From Ischnura elegans (Eukaryota; Arthropoda; Insecta; Odonata; Coenagrionidae): a DNA stretch of 64,000 nt. The notes beneath the pieces were generated by a model. It saw nothing but the letters and a program-made list of their open reading frames with translations, did no database searches and had not been told where the DNA came from. The translations under genes were made by a program, and so were the position numbers. The first letter of the stretch is position 1, and the number at the start of each line of letters is the position of its first letter. This document shows, in pieces, positions 22,274-33,892 of the stretch. The stretch covers positions 78,760,866 to 78,824,865 of the forward strand of contig NC_060252.1 in NCBI RefSeq assembly GCF_921293095.1, read 5' to 3'.

Positions 22274-24948
22274 ATGCTTTGGAATGCCAACGGAGGACTC
22301 TCATGGAAGTCAGCAGAACTCCTTGCATTTCTTAACACAAATGGAGTTGACATAGCACTCCTTACAGAGACAAAACTCCAACCGGACAAAACATGGCACC
22401 TTCCCGGATTTACTATTTTCCGCACCGATAGAGAAATTCAAATCCCGACAACAACTCCTCTGGAGGCACTGCCATATTGCTGCGAAACAACTTACAAGCC
22501 CATGAAGTTCCACTACCTGGAACAAATCCACTGGAGGCCACAGCAATACATCTAAATACGCCATCCGGTCAAATACGAATATGCAGCGTTTATCATCGGC
22601 CAGGAACATCCTTCCCAGAATCCTGCTACGCGGCGCTTTTTCATCCCATCTTCCCAACCATCGCCGGCGGAGACTACTACGCCAAACACCATACATGGCA
22701 CTCATATAATCCGAATATCAGAGGAGAGAAATTACGCACCTGGCTGAACAATAACCACGTAAAGGCACTCGGCCCGGCACAACCAACACACTTTCACCAC
22801 ACCGGCTCCGCTGACGTCCTCGATATCTTTCTGCTACGAGGGATCGAGACGTCACTATCCTGCAGATCAATCTCAGCATTAGAGAGCGATCATATGCCGG
22901 TTCTCTGCTACGCAGGACTAAAACCGCCTCGCCTGCCGCCTCCAATGCACCGCAACTTCCGGAAGGCCGACTGGGACAAATTTCGCCGCGAAATTGCTGA
23001 ATCACTCCCACACTCCGCACCAACTTTGGATTCCCCTGAAGCCATAGACTCTGCAATTGCTCACCTCACAACCAACATACAAGCAGCAGCCAACAACGCC
23101 ATTCCCCTTACAAGACATCAAGTCCCCGACTACCTCACTCTGCCAAAGAGCATCCGTCAACTTATACACCAAAAGAACGCCGTCCGCCGCCGCTACCAGA
23201 GAACCAGACACCCCATAGTAAAACCACAACTGCAAACCCTGAAGAGAAGAGTGGCCTCTGAAACTCTTCAATTCAGACGGAATTCATGGAGTGACAAGCT
23301 GGCCTCTCTCAACGCAGAAGACGGCAGCATCTGGAAAATGGCGCGAACCATTAGACAACCTTATATTCGCACTTCTCCTCTGCAAACACCAAATGGTCCA
23401 GCTTGCAGTGACGAAGAAAAGGCAGAACACGCGGCGCAACACTTCGAAAAGGCATTCACACCAAACCCACCAACCGCCCAAACAGCAATCCTGCAAGAAT
23501 CCAACGACATTTCGCCAAAAACGGAAGAACCGCCGACGATCAACAGAGAATCCATCATCTCCGCCATCAAAACTCTGCCCTCGCGAAAAGCACCAGGACC
23601 AGACGGCATCCGCAATGAACACCTAAAACAGCTACCACTCGGCGCCGGCTCATTCTTGTCACTTCTCTTCTCTGCCTGCCTCCGCATCGGCTACTTTCCG
23701 ACCGCCTGGAAGAAAGCCAAGATAGTCTGCCTACCAAAGCCTGGGAAACCACCAACCAACATTGAAAGCTACAGACCAATTTCACTTCTTGACGTACTCG
23801 GAAAGGTCCTGGAACGTCTTATCCTGCCACAGCTCCTCCGCTTCATTGCAGATGAATCAATACTACCGAACTTCCAGTTTGGCTTCAGGCGAGAGCATTC
23901 AACTATTCACGCTCTACTCCATGCAACCGAATTTATTACCGCGGCCTTCAACTCCAAGGCCTGCTGCGCCGCCGCCTTTCTCGATGTCTCAAAAGCGTTC
24001 GACAAAGTATGGCACGAAGGCCTCATCTGGAAGATTCATCATCTACGCTTCCCAACATGGCAACAACGCATAATAACCAGCTTTCTAAGCGGCAGAACAT
24101 TCCAAGTAGCATGGAAAGGAGAAATATCCACCGAACGGAAAATAACAGCCGGAGTCCCCCAAGGATCTGTCATAGCGCCACACCTTTACTCTCTCTACAC
24201 AGCCGACTTCCCGCGTGACTTTGGCTGGAACACTGCAATCAGTCTCTTCGCTGACGACACGGCTATCCTCTGCCGCTCCTTCAACGCCAAAGGTGCAGCC
24301 ACTAGACTACAATGCACATTAAACACAGCCGCAGAATGGTGCGCAAAATGGAGAACTGAACTCAACCCCATCAAAACGAAAGCAGTTATTTTCCGACGCA
24401 TTAAACGGAAAGCACCGGCTCCAGAACTCCGGCTCCGCGGCAAGCAAGTAAACTGGACTAAATCCGCCACCTACCTAGGAATAGAACTCGACGAGTTCCT
24501 AACATTCAAGGAACACCTCCGGAAACTAGTCCGCAAATCCACAATTGACACCAACAGACTCCAACCTTTGCTAACATCAAAGGACATTGCCCTCTCAGAC
24601 CGCCTGCGGCTATACAGGCAAATCATCCTGCCACGGCTCCTATACGCATCACCCGTATGGTCTGGCATAAGTCTCAAAGGACCAATTCGTCTACTACAAC
24701 TCCGACTCCGGAAGACGATCCGACTAATCACGAAGACACCGCGCTGGGTAGGAAACGAAGTCCTGCAAGACCTAACTGGAGAAACATCGCTGCAGGAGAG
24801 ACTGGAAAACGCCGCACGGAGATTCTACGAGAAAACTGCAGAAAACACACAAACCTACATATCAACTCTCGCCTCTGATGTTCCAAAATCGTGGGACAAA
24901 TATAAACGGCCGATCTCGGCAACGGGATTGGCCAAACATCAACCATAA
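22274..24948 (+). pseudogene. Jockey LINE ORF2 (endonuclease/RT), one frameshift
   Basis: Starts MLWNANGGLSWKSAELL with catalytic Asn and Glu (LLTETKLQ). A single frameshift near 22,450 moves the frame to GGTAILLRNNL, after which it is open to 24948. The endonuclease has GGDYYAKHHTW where GGDFNAKH is usual, and SDHMPV. The RT blocks are RKAPGPDGI, YRPISLLDVLGKVLERL, FLDVSKAFDKVW, AGVPQGSVIAP and LFADDTAIL, then TYLGIELDEFLTF. It would nick the target and copy the RNA there. One lost base probably inactivated it, so insertion is fairly recent. The short GC-rich tail to about 25,040 is its likely 3' end. Confidence 0.85.
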
Positions 24949-24998
24949 AAGCACTTCGTGCAAGCGCCGGAAAAGCGCATAAATAACGCAGCAATGAC

Positions 24999-25775
24999 TT
25001 AAAGCCCGAAAGGGCGGGAAGTCGAAATAAGTGCCAAAGAGCACTTAAAAGACACCATTTGCGAGAGGCTTGGCTTGGCTCTCCTTGCGATGATCCTCGT
25101 CACCTTGCCTTTGTCAGCCGACAGCAGTCCCAAACCCTCGTGGATCTCTGCTTTCGTGGTGCCGCGATCAACGCCTCGCACCACAACCGAAAAGGAAGCC
25201 ACAGTTTCTTAAAAGTGGCCACCGGCTTGGCAGCCGGGCGCCGCACTAATGCAGTGCACAGCCCGCCAAGTCGGTGGTCAAGCTTCACCCTCTCGTCTGC
25301 CCTCACGAACAGATGCCAAACGACGCTGGGATGCGGAGCCGGGCCTTCCTATCTGCCGAGAAGACAGACACATCTGCAACGGTCCTGAGGGGAGGGAAAG
25401 CAAACACCAGCGCCTGAAAGAAAGATTTTTGAGTGACGTTGGCCGGAAGATTGCGAATGAACGCCGAGGTGTCTTTGGCGTAGCTCCTCGGCGCTACGGT
25501 TGACCTAGGAGGAGATATATGAGATTGTCAGTTAGGGCTTGGTCAAAGATTAGGGTGGAAATGGAGCCCGATTCGGATACAGATCCTACACGGGAGAAGG
25601 CTCGGGAAGAGTGAGGGGTTGGTTTAGCAATGGCCCCCGAAGGGCCGGCGACGGGGCTGCTGCTGGCGGCGGTGGTGGTTGGCGTGGTGGTGGCTGCAGG
25701 AACGGGGTTGGCGGGCCTGTTGTTTACGACTCCGGTCACAACGGCCTTCTTCCGCTGGACCTTCATCCAAGACAC
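24999..25775 (-). pseudogene. Jockey-type ORF1 fragment
   Basis: Minus-strand pieces: a Pro/Ala/Thr-rich N-terminal part at 25775-25494, a broken middle, and a PRE_C2HC-like piece near 25,200-25,040 (SVVVRGVDRGTTKAEIHEGL, LLSADKGKVTRIIARRAK). That piece parallels the LLRGLQADTTIEEIQEGLEAIG block of elements B and B'. Several frame changes are present, and the zinc knuckles are missing. It is inverted relative to both neighbours. Confidence 0.6.
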
Positions 25776-25889
25776 GCCGCCGTAAGGGTCCTTAGACGCC
25801 TTACTCCGGTCGTGCCCCGAACTACTCCTCGCTCTTGTCCCTGGTGGCGTTGGCTTCCTTCCTTCCTTCCCAGGCCGCTAGGCTGCTCC

Positions 25890-27128
25890 TTCTGCTGTGC
25901 CTACGATGTGTAGCAGCGAGATGTCTCTTCTGTTCGGAACATCGATAACGGTTTTGTCAAAGAAACAGTCCAACGCCCGTTACCCGGGCCACTCGCCAAG
26001 ACATCGTCCGCGGACGGCCTACGGGCTCTCGACCCGCGGGGCCAACGTACCACCTGTCAACGGAGCAGATGCCATCAGCGAGCCGCCACAGACCGCAGCG
26101 CATCGTCACGCCAGTGATGGCAAGCAAACCCCAAGGCAACCTTGCCGCAGTGAACGCGTCAACTGCTTCGGTCGTCGCAGCAATGTAACAGCCTGGACGA
26201 CTTCACCAAGGTGCCGGCACGCCGTAAGGCCGCGAAAAAATCTCCTATTGCTCCTCCTGTTATTTCAATTAACAATAAGTATGCTATTCTTGCTTCTGCT
26301 CCTTCAGAGAATGACAAATTAACTGAATCTTCTTCAATTCCAAATCAATCTGTAAGTTTGCCTAAGAAAGTAAAAATTCCGCCGATCTGCGTGACTGACA
26401 CCTCACAATGGTCAACTTTTTATCACAAAATTCTGAAATAGTGTTTATCTCCCCCGTATCTCATGCAACCAGCACTTCCTCCGCAATTATCAAATGCCAT
26501 TCGGCAGCTGATTTCACTAGTGTCAAGTCTATTTTGAACCAACTCAATGTTGCGTATCGAACCTATCAGCTTTCAGAAAACCGCCGTAGAGAATTTGCAA
26601 TGCGTGGTTGACTGCCGTCAATCGAGGAAAAAGTTATTTCCGAACTAAAAGCTTAAGGCTTTCCCATTCTCTCCGTTAAACGCATCATGTCAACTCGCCC
26701 TTCTAAAATTCAGAAAGATAACGGTATTCATTCAGTCAATCCTTACCCTACCAGTCTCATGTTAATTCCGATCCCTCAATTGACCTTCAGTCCTTTTACA
26801 ATGTAAATTACGTCCGGCTAACTACCGCGGGTGCATTAAACATACAGAGGCCAAAGCCGCAATGGCTGCTCGTCGGGCAGCCACTCAAACACTTACCCCT
26901 CTTACTAGATCATTCGCCGCCGTTACCAATTCGCAAAATACATCAGAATTCGCTTCCCAAGCTAACGATTGTCAACCGCCTAATGCTCATTCTTCACACT
27001 CCAAAGACAACAGTGAATTACTCCACTGGTTTTCAGACATTTCATCACATCTCGCTTCTCTGCGTACAATAAATGAAAAAAAGTTTTCTCCTGAATCAAC
27101 TTCTCCTCCAAACCCCGTAATAGTTTAG
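25890..27128 (+). pseudogene. ORF1 remnant of the same Jockey family as the 28-50 kb copies
   Basis: Pieces align in order with the minus-strand ORF1 at 48-50 kb: PVISINNKYAILASAPSE, KIPPICVTDTSQWSTFY, VSHATSTSSAIIKCHSAADF, LSENRRREFAMRG, FPILSVKRIMSTRPSK, and finally EAKAAMAARRAATQTLTPLTRSFAAV. The three zinc knuckles between the last two blocks have been deleted (junction near 26,800-26,840). There are also a stop after AMRG and frameshifts. The part before 26,200 is only weakly recognisable. Confidence 0.7.
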
Positions 27129-27246
27129 ATGTCCAGGCTGATGGCACTTTTAAACACATTTTCAACAGACAAACACATGAAATACATTCCAATTTATTCT
27201 CCTCTATGAGCCTATCGTATGTCTTTTACTCTTCTATGTCTTTAAT

Positions 27247-27677
27247 TGTAGTGATCGACAAAAGAGTAAATTTATTTTGGTCCAGAAATTTCCCTTTTGT
27301 TGAGGGAGCCATATGACCAATCCGGTGTTCGCTGCTGGACTGACAGCGCCATTGGCTGCAATACAAACAAAAGAAAAAAAAGGAGCAGAAGTAGCGACAG
27401 GGAGGACGGATGGCACAGACTGGGGGAAGGTGCAAGCGGGAGCAGTGCAAGGACGAAGGAGAGGCTTATTCGTGGGAGTCAGGCACCTGAATACCTCCCG
27501 GGATTCTATTTTTTCCTGATGTTCAAGCTTACAAGAGTCTTGTTGATCGTATCCAGTATAGGCTTTAATATAACTAGATTTGAAAAGTAAAGTCTGTTTC
27601 ATTTCGTTATTTTTCTCACCAACGACCGCAGGCAACCCCCGAACGCAATCCAAGAGCGAGAGAGGAGTCAGGTTACA
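27247..27677 (+). repeat. Long terminal repeat (5' LTR) of a gypsy-type element
   Basis: A 431-bp stretch beginning TGTAGTGATCG and ending GTCAGGTTACA, immediately followed by a primer binding site. TG...CA ends with a primer site two bases later define a 5' LTR. No second copy of the LTR is in the window, so the element is truncated. Confidence 0.7.
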
Positions 27678-27679
27678 TT

Positions 27680-27697
27680 TGGCGCCCAACTCGCGGC
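27680..27697 (+). other. tRNA primer binding site
   Basis: TGGCGCCCAAC matches the 3' end complement of lysine tRNA for its first 11 bases, then diverges. It starts two bases after the LTR, the standard place for minus-strand priming. Confidence 0.65.
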
Positions 27698-27982
27698 CGA
27701 AACCGTGAGGTTTCTACATCTTTATTTTGTGAAATCTTCTTTAATTTACTGTGATAACGGCACGAAGGTGGCGTAGGCACCAAATAGCATAGGATTTGAA
27801 TGTTCCATCCAAATGCTACATTTCTCCACGGCCCAAACCCATAACCGGTAGTTAAGTCTCCCTGACGAGCCTCTGGGAGTGAAGTAATTGTTGTACCTAT
27901 ACTTTTTTTGGTGGGGTAAATTAGATTAGGCTGTGATTCGCGCGTAGTCGTGTCGTTCCGTTATTGTTATTCAGTGCTGGCA

Positions 27983-28446
27983 ATGGCCACGTATCGGGGA
28001 AGAAGGGAGGAATCCTCGGACGATGATACTTTTAGTTCACCGCACCAAATCAGTATGGCGTTAAAAAAATGTCACTTGAAGACCACGTGTCTACCCCTGT
28101 GGTCACGGGCACGCGCGTCGAGGGCGGGCAACAAGCCATCCACGCACAAGGCGTAGACCGTGAACTAAAAGATTTACTCGCAAGTGTATTGAGTAATCAG
28201 ACCACATTAATCCGGGGTATCAGGGATGAAGTGATAAGAAGTTCTGATAGAGTCACGTCTGAAATGGTCTCGCAAAGTGAGAGGTTGCGCGGTATTAGCA
28301 TGCGATTGAATGAGACGGACCGTGGGAATGTAGTAGAGGGAGTGAATAAGAACGAGATAGGACGGAATTTGAATCAGCCCGTATTTGTATCTCCACCGAA
28401 CTGTCTCTCTAGACCCACGTTCCGAGCCCGGCATTTCGAACATCCC
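27983..28446 (+). pseudogene. gag N-terminus of the LTR element, frameshifted
   Basis: ATG 27983 gives MATYRGRREESSDDDTFSSP. At the A-run near 28,065 one base appears lost; the neighbouring frame continues as MSLEDHVSTPVVTG and a helical, charged stretch (ELKDLLASVLSNQTTLIRGI to QSERLRGISMRLNETD). No nucleocapsid, protease or RT follows, because the sequence is cut at about 28,446 by the 3' end of the minus-strand LINE. Gag identity is inferred from position after LTR and primer site. Confidence 0.5.
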
Positions 28447-28684
28447 GTAAGTTTTATTCGGACAATCATTATCTTGCGCACCGCTAGGCGCGATTAAAGC
28501 CGTACCGGTAAACCATGTTCACCACAACCAGCCAGATTACAATAGAATAATTTTTTGCGCATTTGTTTGTGTTGTTTGAGTTCGTGAGTGTTTGCGTTAA
28601 CAGAAGCTTACATACTAAACAGTTGGATTAATTAAAAATAAATTTTTTTTTACATAGGTAGAGCACATTTATTTATAGTAATAA

Positions 28685-30594
28685 CTAGCTGACCCGGCGA
28701 ACTTCGTACCGCCTAACAATCAATGAACTTACAGTTTACTTACACCATTTATAAATCAAGAGCGGCTGTATCGTTTTTAATCATGTTTAATTTATTATAA
28801 TAAAATAAGGATACAAATTCAATAAAACTACGTAAATGAGTACCAAAATTGCTTGTCAGAAATACATTTTCTTTATTGAATCTACATAGGGTGGATCGGA
28901 GCACGTTTACGCGGATTTTTTCAACAAATTTTCTTACATTTTAGCTTAAAAAATTTTGGGCATTGTGGTTTAATAAAGCAGTTCATGAAATAAAAATTAT
29001 ACGCATTCAGTTGTTGGCTATTTGCGTTATTAGCTGTAAAAAAATGTTTTTAGGTCCAAGTCTGTTGCATACACTTGGCCCATTCAGGGGGGAGGTTGAC
29101 ACGACCCCAGACCGACGCTTGACTGATGATTAAAATCGTGCAAGAAAAGCCCCGTATGAGGCAGCATTCGCATTAAATGACTTAAGGCGCGCCAGTTTTA
29201 GTATCTCTGTTTGGAAAAAATGCCCTGCGTAAACGTACTGCATGCGTAAACGCACCACGGTGAGCCCTACACATTCGAGTTTAATGTCTTGCGTCAAACA
29301 CCTTCTGATAAACAACAGTTTTTGTTTTGTTATCAGGCGCAAGAAGAAGCGGATGAAGCTAAATAAAATATAGCGAAGCAAAGCAGTGACGCAGCGAGGG
29401 GAGGTTTTGGGGGATAAACCCCCCCCCCAAAGAGCTTAGAGAATTTTTTTATGAAAGATTTTGTTATTAATATTAGGGGGACGGATGACTAACAAACAAA
29501 ACATATTTAACTATTCACACAGCCGCAAAACCCACTATTTTGAACCTTTTATCTTAAAAAATGTCTGAGGGAAGTGCCCCCACACTTCCCGCTTACCTTA
29601 GCGAGTTTTCTATACCCTACAGACCCGTGGTATTAGCTGCGCCCAAAACCCCCTATCCTAGCTACGCACTTGAAGCGAAGGAAGAAATACAGAGGATGGT
29701 TTATCGACCTAACCTTTGAATTTTCCTCTGAGTAAAGTTGCGTGAATCACATTCATCACCAATTTTTTTAATGATCACACACGTTCCGTTGGATAGTTAT
29801 GGTTGGTTTAGGCTTCGAAAGATCATGAGCACAGAAACTACATTTTTCTGTAAATCGTGCCTTGGTAAGCCAGGTACGTCCAAGGACTTAAAATATTCAG
29901 ATAGATAGTTGGTGATTTCGTCTTCGTTTGTTACACATTTAAAAGATTCGAATCCATGCAGAGTACGAACTATTTGAATTTACCTCGTTTTAGTCATCCA
30001 CATCTTCGTTCTTGCTCGCTAAATCAACCATCTTTGATTCTTTTGGTGATCAATCATATTCTAGAACTCTTTGTTGATGAGCTCACTGAAACTAATTTGC
30101 AATCATTCCAAGGAAATGAGTTAAAACTACTCGATTCCTCGACAGGAACACGGACATTACCGTTTGTCAACAATTGCTTGGAGATTTGTTTACAAACACG
30201 GTAGTGAAGTGTCAACTCGAGCTGGGCCACGGCTGGGCTTACAATCAGCTCGAATTTAATTTTTTAAATGTAATTTCAATTTAATTAGTAATTAAAATGT
30301 TATATTGTTACTAAATTCAGTTATTAAAGTTATTATTCAGTTATTAAACAAAACAAATTATTTAATTTGTAGTTTTGATCAACTTATCAATTGTTGTGTT
30401 ACTATAACTCCTAAAAGCATGTCCATAGGAAAGAGATGAATTTTTTTGTGAAATTATCCTTTTTTAATGGCCTATATGTTAACCCCGCCTGAGACGAATC
30501 CAAAGAACCAAATCTCATTGAAATCGGTGCAGCCGTTCTCGAGTTATAAGTGTTCTAACTAACACGATTTTCGACTTTCTTTTATATGTATAGA
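28685..30594 (-). mobile_element. Non-autonomous Helitron
   Basis: On the minus strand it starts TCTATACATATAAAAG and ends in CTAG just after GCCGGGTCAG, with a short CGAAGTTCG hairpin stem before the end. It is flanked by A on the 5' side and T on the 3' side with no duplication, the Helitron rule. The ends match the insect Helitron type I know with AACTCGAGAACGGCTG near the 5' end. The 1.9-kb interior has no Rep/helicase frame. Copy 2 of the LINE retains the unfilled AT site near 45,230. Confidence 0.85.
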
Positions 30595-30873
30595 TTATTA
30601 TGTTATTTTTCCTTTTTTTTTCTTTTTTGGACGTTTTATTTGATTTTCTATTTTTTACATTTTTTTTAAACATTTTATTGTTTTTGTTTTTAAAGTTCTT
30701 TTATTATTATTTTAATTTTTTTATTTTTTTCTGATTTTGTCTCTTTTGTGGAAGTTGTTATTATTTAATATAAAATTTTCTTTTTTTTGCAGTCCAGTAA
30801 CATATCATTTGACACAAGTTTATTTGAATAACCAATACCTTAAATCTAGAAGAAAGAGAGACATAGGATAGAC

Positions 30874-33240
30874 TCATAGGAGAGTAATTTGCAAAGGCAG
30901 TATGTATGTGGTGGGAACGTTTGGATCGTAGTTCCAGATGTCTGTAAGCAATGTATTATTAGTTTCCCCGAGCCTGGATTTAAAATTTTTTACCAAATAA
31001 TTTATAAAATCATTGATAGGTGGAATACGCAAAGCACAGCGAACGTCATTCATGTTAGTGAATTTAGAAATATTCAGGAGAGGACGAAGCGATTTATTTT
31101 GAAAAAATTCCAGTTTTCTACGGATGGTTTTGTTTCTAGCGAAAATTTCGCAGCCATACAGAAGGGAGGGACGCACAATTGATACATATAATCTTGCCCT
31201 TGATTTGTGTGGTAGCGGCGATGAGGTTGAACAAAGAGAGACTATTGCCTGTCTTGCAATAGTAGCTTTCTGTAAGCAATGTTGTAAGTGCGGGGAGAAA
31301 GTTAACTTATGATCTAGGATCACGCCGAGAAATTTATGCGAGGTTGCTCTTGGTATTCGTGATTTGTTTATGTGTGTGTAAGTTTGTGGTCGGAATTTTT
31401 GTCTTCTTGAAAAGTGTATGTGAGTACTTTTGGAAGCGTTGATGTTAATTTTCCATGTTTGTGTCCAGTGGTGAATCAGTTTTAAATGAGTGTTTAGTTT
31501 ATTTATGTTTGTGTCTCCCTTACGTGATGTAGCTGCAATTGCAGTGTCGTCTGCATACATGTGTAATGTTGTGTGTTTTGTAGACGGCATATCATTTACG
31601 TATATTATGAATAGAAGAGGGCTTAATATTGAGCCCTGTGGAACGCCTGCTTCCATTTGTCTTAAGGAGGATAATGTTTTCCCTTCGGCGACGCAGAATT
31701 GTCGGTGGTTGAGATATTCCTTGATAAATAGAATGTCGGAAGGAGGGAATTGGAGGAGTTGGAGTTTGTAAAGTAAGCCGTGATGCCATACTCTATCAAA
31801 TGCTCTGGCAACGTCTAAAAATACTGCATCTGTGGTGAGAGAGCGGTTGAAACCATGGCTAATTTTCTCCACAAGGCGGAGAATTTGATGCGGAGCAGAC
31901 ATTTTACGGCGAAAGCCAAGCTGATCGGGACGGATTATATTTTGTTTAGAAGCAAAAGCTTCGAGGCGGCGAAGGATAATAATTTCTAGAATTTTTGATA
32001 AGTTGGAAAGAAGAGAGATTGGACGACAGTTTCCTGGGATTTTGGGATCTTTGCCTGGTTTAGGGAGGAGAATAACCTTGGCTTGCTTCCAGGCAGCAGG
32101 AATAAATGGGAGGGAATAGCAGTGATTGAAGAGATCAGTAATTAGTAAGAGAAAATTTGAGAACGTCTGGCGAATTTTAGTTGGGAGTTTGTAATTTTGT
32201 CTAGTCCGGGGGCTTTTTTGAATGACAGAGAATTTAGTAAGAGTCGGACTTTAGAAGGGTCAGTAATTTCAGTATATGATGAAGAAGAAGGAAGATTTTC
32301 AAGAAAGGATGAGACTTTGGGTTCGATCGGAGAAACGGAAGAATCGAGGGACATCGTTTTTTGAAGGTGATCAGCTTGGATCTCCGCTTTTTGAGAAGGA
32401 TCAAAGATAAGTACGTTATTAGCTGTGATTGGATGAAATGGATTTTTTTCTGTTCTTTTTAAAGCTCTGATGGTACGCCAAATGGGTTTGGTGCGGATGA
32501 CTTGCGATTCTGTGGGATTTTCTAAAGTTAGATTGGCAATATGTTTTTCCCACTGCTTGGTGCTGAATTTGTGAATTTCTTTTTTGACGGCGTTAGCGAG
32601 CTTGTTGTATTGCATTTTGTCTGCAGGGACACGAAAACGTTGCCATTCCCTACGGGCAGCATTGCGGCGTTTAATTAGTGAAATTAAGGATTGAGAAAAA
32701 TGATCAGTCCTTTGAATGCGTGGGGTAAAAGTGCGTGATGCGCGGGTTTTCGCATTTTGCAATTCGGCAGTAATGGCATCGGCTTGTTGATTAAGTGATT
32801 CGGGAGTGGGATTGTCAATTGGCGGGAGAGAAGATAGGGAGTTGTAGAGTAAAATAACAAATTTATCCCAGTCGGTAACAGTAAATTATGGAGGCATTAT
32901 GGTTTTGCTGGATAGGGGAATTGAAAATTTTAAAGGAAGATGGTCAGACGTAAATGAATAGATTACTGAGGGAATGAATTTAATGGGGAGGTTGTAAGAA
33001 ATTCCAAAGTCAATTACATCACAAGATCGAGGGGCATAATGAGTAGGTTGTAGCGGGGAAACCGGGAAGAAATTTCTATTTTTGAGATAGGAATATAAAA
33101 TTTTACCGTTTTTATCAATTCGGTTACTATTCCAGTAAGGGTGCTTAGCATTCCAGTCACCGAAGAAAAATCCGTGAGGGACGGAAAACAGGCGCTGAAG
33201 TTCATCTGAGGTAATGAGTTTACGTGGAATGTGATAAACT
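30874..33240 (-). pseudogene. LINE copy 1 ORF2: endonuclease C-terminus and RT
   Basis: Reading down the minus strand: DELQRLFSVPHGFFFGDWN (catalytic Asp) from about 33,205, SDHLPLKFS, a stop near 32,886 where copy 2 has Glu, then QSLISLIKRRNAARREWQ, KKAPGLDKI, a frameshift near 32,150, KVILLPKPGKDP, FLDVARAFDRVW, AGVPQGSILSP, MYADDTAIAAT and KFLGVILDHKLTF, ending at 30874. The first half of the endonuclease lies beyond the hAT insertion, at 42,818 onward. The RT C-terminal half is almost identical to copy 2. Confidence 0.85.
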
Positions 33241-33415
33241 GTATAAATTAGAGGTGGGTTAAACTGTTCATTTTTATGAACCGTTCACTTTGATCCTGTT
33301 CAGTAAGAAGAACAGTTCAAAATATCGGTTCATAGTGAACAGGTAGGGTCATTCGGTAGAAAATATTGTTTATCATACGTTTAGAGTACATGAAAGCTTA
33401 GTGTGGTATCGTAAG

Positions 33416-33892
33416 GCGTTTTAAACAACATTTTTGGAGATGTATCCACATTGCACAATACAGCGCACTTAAAAAATTAAAATTTCATCGTAGGCGCCAA
33501 AAACTAAGTCCAAAGATCATCTTGGTAAGGGGACCGAAAAAAATGTTCCACAATCATGAGTTCAATCGTTTCCTAAGTTCATGAATCGCGTTTTAAACAA
33601 TATTTTTGGAGATGCATCCACATTAAAAAATTTCATCGTAGGGGCCCAAAAGTAAGTCCAAATATCAACTTGGTAAAGGGACCGAAAAAAATGTCCCACA
33701 ATCATGAGTTCAATCGTTTCCTAAGTTTATGAATCGCGTTTTAAACAATATTTTTGGAGATGCATCTGCATTAAAAAATTTCATCGTAGGCGCCAAAAAG
33801 TAAGTCCAAATATCAACTTGGTAAAGGGACCGAAAAAAATGTCCCACAATCATGAGTTCAATCGTTTCCTGAGTTCATGAATCACGTTTTAA
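33416..33892. repeat. Tandem repeat of about 148 bp inside the hAT
   Basis: Units start at 33416 (172 bp), 33588 (148 bp), 33736 (148 bp) and 33884. The fourth is interrupted after nine bases by the piggyBac-like element and resumes at 42,219 as AACAATATTTTTGG. Units share the words TTTTAAACAATATTTTTGGA and CATGAGTTCAATCGTTTC. Confidence 0.85.

Noticed and set aside
30600..30800. T-rich stretch as a poly(A) tail of copy 1 (minus strand would read A-rich)
   Set aside because: It lies between ORF2 and the shared 3' end at 28,447, and copy 2 has a similar internal T-rich tract, so it is untranslated region, not a tail.
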